Source of the DNA: Bacillota bacterium
Lineage (GTDB): Bacteria; Bacillota; Clostridia; Lachnospirales; Lachnospiraceae
Direction of reading: 5' to 3'
Length of the DNA: 7,272 nucleotides
Assembly (NCBI GenBank): GCA_023398615.1
Contig: JAEWSD010000142.1
Coordinates: forward strand, 1-7,272
Part shown: piece after piece, positions 5,791 to 7,272 of the stretch
Layout: every line of letters starts with the position of its first letter
Numbering within the stretch: the stretch's first letter is position 1
Position numbers and translations under genes: made by a program
The notes under the pieces: model-generated
Database searches by the model: none
What the model was told of the DNA's origin: nothing
Seen by the model: only the letters and a program-made list of their open reading frames with translations

Positions 5791-5839
5791 AAAGCATGCC
5801 ACCGGATAAATACTTATCCTGCTGTGGTATGCTTTTCTT
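5791..5839 (+). terminator. Intrinsic terminator of the DUF1015 gene
   Basis: AAAGCATGCCAC at 5791-5802 pairs with GTGGTATGCTTT at 5824-5835 with a single G-T mismatch. Inside it, GGATAA (5804-5809) pairs with TTATCC (5814-5819) around a four-base loop. The stem is followed on the plus strand by TTTTCTTT and more AT-rich sequence. It lies 17 bases after the DUF1015 stop, between convergent genes. Read on the minus strand it has no good T-run, so it serves azlCD less well. Confidence 0.88.
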
Positions 5840-5857
5840 TAATTATTTATTATAATT

Positions 5858-6190
5858 TTAAAATACAAGCTGGACTAAAACCATATATAAAACGGTTCCG
5901 GCTCCAATACTTAAGAAGGTATTGCTTTTCCAAAGATGGAGTGCGATAATAACTACAAGAGAAATTATTTCAGGCATCCCGAAAGGAAAGGCAGTAAAAG
6001 AGAGGTCTTTCAGGCAATAGATAACGAGCATGCCGATAATGGTATAGGGTAATACCTTTCCCAGGTATTCTACATATTTCGGTGTCTTCCGGTTATCCGG
6101 GAATATCAGGAACGGAAGGAACCGGATCAGTATCGTAGTAAGTGATATTATTCCAAAGAACAGGATTGACTGGGTTATTGTAAATGTCAT
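5858..6190 (-). CDS. azlD: AzlD, small subunit of branched-chain amino acid exporter
   Basis: A 110-residue integral membrane protein of the AzlD family, normal in length. It has about four hydrophobic segments (near 7-30, 46-61, 72-88 and 91-109). The RFLPFLIF motif at 23-30 and the YLGKVLPYTIIGMLVIY stretch at 42-58 are typical. With AzlC it forms a two-component exporter for branched-chain amino acids; loss of control of azlCD in Bacillus subtilis gives 4-azaleucine resistance. Its ATG overlaps the azlC TGA in an ATGA junction, so translation is coupled. GAGG about ten bases upstream, inside azlC, can serve as its ribosome site. It ends shortly before the terminator of the convergent DUF1015 gene. 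Confidence 0.9.
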   Translation of the reverse strand: MTFTITQSILFFGIISLTTILIRFLPFLIFPDNRKTPKYVEYLGKVLPYTIIGMLVIYCLKDLSFTAFPFGMPEIISLVVIIALHLWKSNTFLSIGAGTVLYMVLVQLVF

Positions 6191-6885
6191 GACAGTTCCC
6201 TCGCTTCGATCTTATTTTGCAGTACGGTAACTAAAAGCAGGATTGTAATCATAGACGGAATAATAAAATTGTCCGCACCGAAAAGTATCCTGCACAGTAT
6301 GGATGCGCCGACCCCTATCAGAACGGGCAGGTGGTTTTTGGCAGATTTCCATTGGTTCAGGAAGATAACCGTAAATAATGCGGTAAGTACGAAATCAATC
6401 CCTTCCGTATTGATATGTATCATGCTGCCGACGATGCTGCCAAGGACTGAGCCGGTGACCCAGTATATCTGATCAAGCAGTGTAATAAGGAGCATAAACC
6501 ATGTTTTATCGACTCCCTGAGGCGGCTCCGTGGAACATACGATGGAAAAGGTTTCGTCTGTTAAACCGAATATCAGATACGGTTTCTTGGTACCGGTACC
6601 CTTGTATTTTGCAAGCATGGAGATTCCATAGAACAGATGACGTGCATTTACCATCAATGTCATGAAACAGGCGTAAAGCGGGTGGAAACCCGAGGCAAGC
6701 AGGCTTACGGATACAAACTGCATGGAACCGGCATATATGAAGATACTGGTCAGTGCAACCCACACAAAGGAGTAACCCTTGCTGTCCATTAATATTCCGT
6801 AGGCCATACCGAGAACGAGATAACCGGTCAATACGGGAATTGTATGGGGAAAGGCAGCTTTTAATGCTTTTGTTTTTTTATTCAT
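6187..6885 (-). CDS. azlC: AzlC, large subunit of branched-chain amino acid exporter
   Basis: A 232-residue polytopic inner-membrane protein of the AzlC family. Family-like motifs are YAGSMQFV at 51-58, NARHLFYG at 80-87, FGLTDETFS at 106-114 and DQIYWVTGSVLG at 138-149. Hydrophobic segments lie near 15-33, 40-63, 67-91, 129-155, 163-177, 185-202 and 207-222. It exports leucine, isoleucine, valine or analogues together with AzlD, encoded immediately after it with a four-base overlap. A good AAGGAG (6893-6898, minus strand) stands seven bases before the ATG. No AzlB/Lrp-type regulator is adjacent. The pair is convergent with the DUF1015 gene and divergent from the secreted-protein gene at the window end. 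Confidence 0.92.
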   Translation of the reverse strand: MNKKTKALKAAFPHTIPVLTGYLVLGMAYGILMDSKGYSFVWVALTSIFIYAGSMQFVSVSLLASGFHPLYACFMTLMVNARHLFYGISMLAKYKGTGTKKPYLIFGLTDETFSIVCSTEPPQGVDKTWFMLLITLLDQIYWVTGSVLGSIVGSMIHINTEGIDFVLTALFTVIFLNQWKSAKNHLPVLIGVGASILCRILFGADNFIIPSMITILLLVTVLQNKIEARELS

Positions 6886-6906
6886 GTCCGAACTCCTTAT
6901 GTAAAA

Positions 6907-6920
6907 ATGTATTATTACAT
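6907..6920. promoter_or_regulatory. Inverted repeat ATGTA-TTAT-TACAT in the azlC leader
   Basis: Five-base arms at 6907-6911 and 6916-6920 are perfectly complementary around a four-base AT centre. The site lies between the proposed azlC -10 box and its ribosome binding site and overlaps the edge of the -10. That position suits a repressor operator for azlCD. It is AT-rich and short, so chance is possible. Confidence 0.4.
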
Positions 6921-6947
6921 GATAGTATAAATGCGGTAAAATGGCAA
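6919..6947 (-). promoter_or_regulatory. Promoter of azlCD
   Basis: On the minus strand, TTGCCA (6947-6942) and TATCAT (6924-6919) are 17 bases apart. The predicted start would leave a leader of about 25-30 bases to the azlC ATG. No other good hexamer pair is visible within 100 bases upstream of azlC. Confidence 0.55.
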
Positions 6948-6990
6948 TATTAAAGATTGTATATTTTTTATGAAGAAAATATAACAGATA

Positions 6991-7111
6991 TTATACCGAC
7001 TTATGAAGTAAATAGTTTACGAGAGCTTTGCACGATGCTGACTAGATAATTTTAGTTTTTCTTGAAAATTAATGGAACCAAACCATAATTTTCTTCGTCT
7101 AATCGGTATAA
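6991..7111. repeat. Pair of distant inverted repeats upstream of the secreted-protein gene
   Basis: TTATACCGA at 6991-6999 and TCGGTATAA at 7103-7111 are perfect nine-base inverted repeats, and the match extends inward imperfectly (GAAG at 7005-7008 against CTTC at 7093-7096). The roughly 121-bp span could be a small decayed mobile repeat, a cruciform, or a paired regulator site. The interior shows only patchy complementarity, including AATTTT/AAAATT around 7048-7071. Confidence 0.4.
7062..7089 (+). promoter_or_regulatory. Candidate promoter of the secreted-protein gene
   Basis: TTGAAA at 7062-7067 and CATAAT at 7084-7089 are separated by 16 bases. The leader to the ATG at 7170 would be about 75 bases. 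The hexamers lie between the two arms of the distant inverted repeat, so the repeat could influence this promoter. Confidence 0.4.
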
Positions 7112-7169
7112 GCTGATGTTTAGGCATTTTTAACAGACACAATATAAATATTATTAAGGAGGAGTCAAA

Positions 7170-7272
7170 ATGATAAGAAACAGGTTTTTACCGGCAGTAT
7201 TGATCGGCTGCATCCTTACCGCCGGAATGCCGGTGACTGCCGTGGCGGAAGAGGTCTCGGCTGTCAGCGGGT
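7170..7272 (+). CDS. N-terminus of a secreted protein, cut by the window end
   Basis: An ATG at 7170 follows a strong AAGGAGG (7156-7162) by seven bases. The 34 visible codons begin MIRNRFLPAVLIGCILTAGM and continue PVTAVAEEVSAVSG. This is a classic Sec signal peptide: basic start (Arg3, Arg5), hydrophobic core at about 6-20, and an A-V-A cleavage site before Glu27. A lipoprotein seems less likely because Cys14 lies inside the hydrophobic core rather than in a lipobox. The mature protein lies outside the window, so no function can be given. It is divergent from azlCD with about 284 bases between the start codons. Confidence 0.8.
   Translation, partial: MIRNRFLPAVLIGCILTAGMPVTAVAEEVSAVSG

Noticed and set aside
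6269..6472. Plus-strand ORF opposite azlC
   Set aside because: It lies wholly antisense to azlC and shows no domain or ribosome site.

Overview
The window looks like a chromosomal segment of a low-to-moderate GC Firmicute, most likely a clostridial or Lachnospiraceae-type organism. This rests on AAGGAGG-type ribosome binding sites, sigma-A-like promoters (TTGACT/TATAGT, TTGACT/TATTAT), the DUF1015 and AzlCD families, and the style of the MerR, AraC and MarR regulators. It is not a species-level call.

Layout. 1-1553: a well-formed promoter and a divergent RadA-type recombination ATPase with an awkward TTG start. 1554-1850: the 5' end of a MerR-family regulator gene, broken by a small frameshift, then a short gene-less stretch. 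1852-2860: a -10 box inside an inverted repeat, then an intact AraC regulator carrying a C-terminal GyrI-like effector domain. 2861-3251: 390 bases without a gene, holding a 203-bp hairpin-forming MITE-like element (2900-3102), small repeats, and a strong promoter flanked by two related palindromic sites. 3252-4404: an apparent two-gene operon of a MarR regulator and an L-2-amino-thiazoline-4-carboxylate (ATC) hydrolase-family protein, followed by a 24-codon ORF that may be a gene stub. 4533-5774: a DUF1015 protein ending at a strong terminator. 5858-6885, minus strand: azlC-azlD, a translationally coupled branched-chain amino acid exporter pair, convergent with the DUF1015 gene. 6886-7272: the divergent regulatory region of azlCD and the start of a secreted-protein gene cut by the window end.

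How the genes relate. radA, the DUF1015 gene and azlCD look like resident genes with balanced base use. The block from about 1.6 to 4.5 kb reads as more AT-rich and collects three transcription regulators (one dead), a MITE and a small regulator-plus-enzyme operon. It is best explained as an accessory insertion zone between radA and the DUF1015 gene. The MarR protein probably represses its own operon through the 14-bp palindrome just after the -10 box. I see no CRISPR, tRNA, rRNA or intact transposase gene, and nothing here is convincingly a wholly new system. The most checkable oddities are the hairpin element, the frameshifted merR, the paired MarR sites and the divergent RadA.
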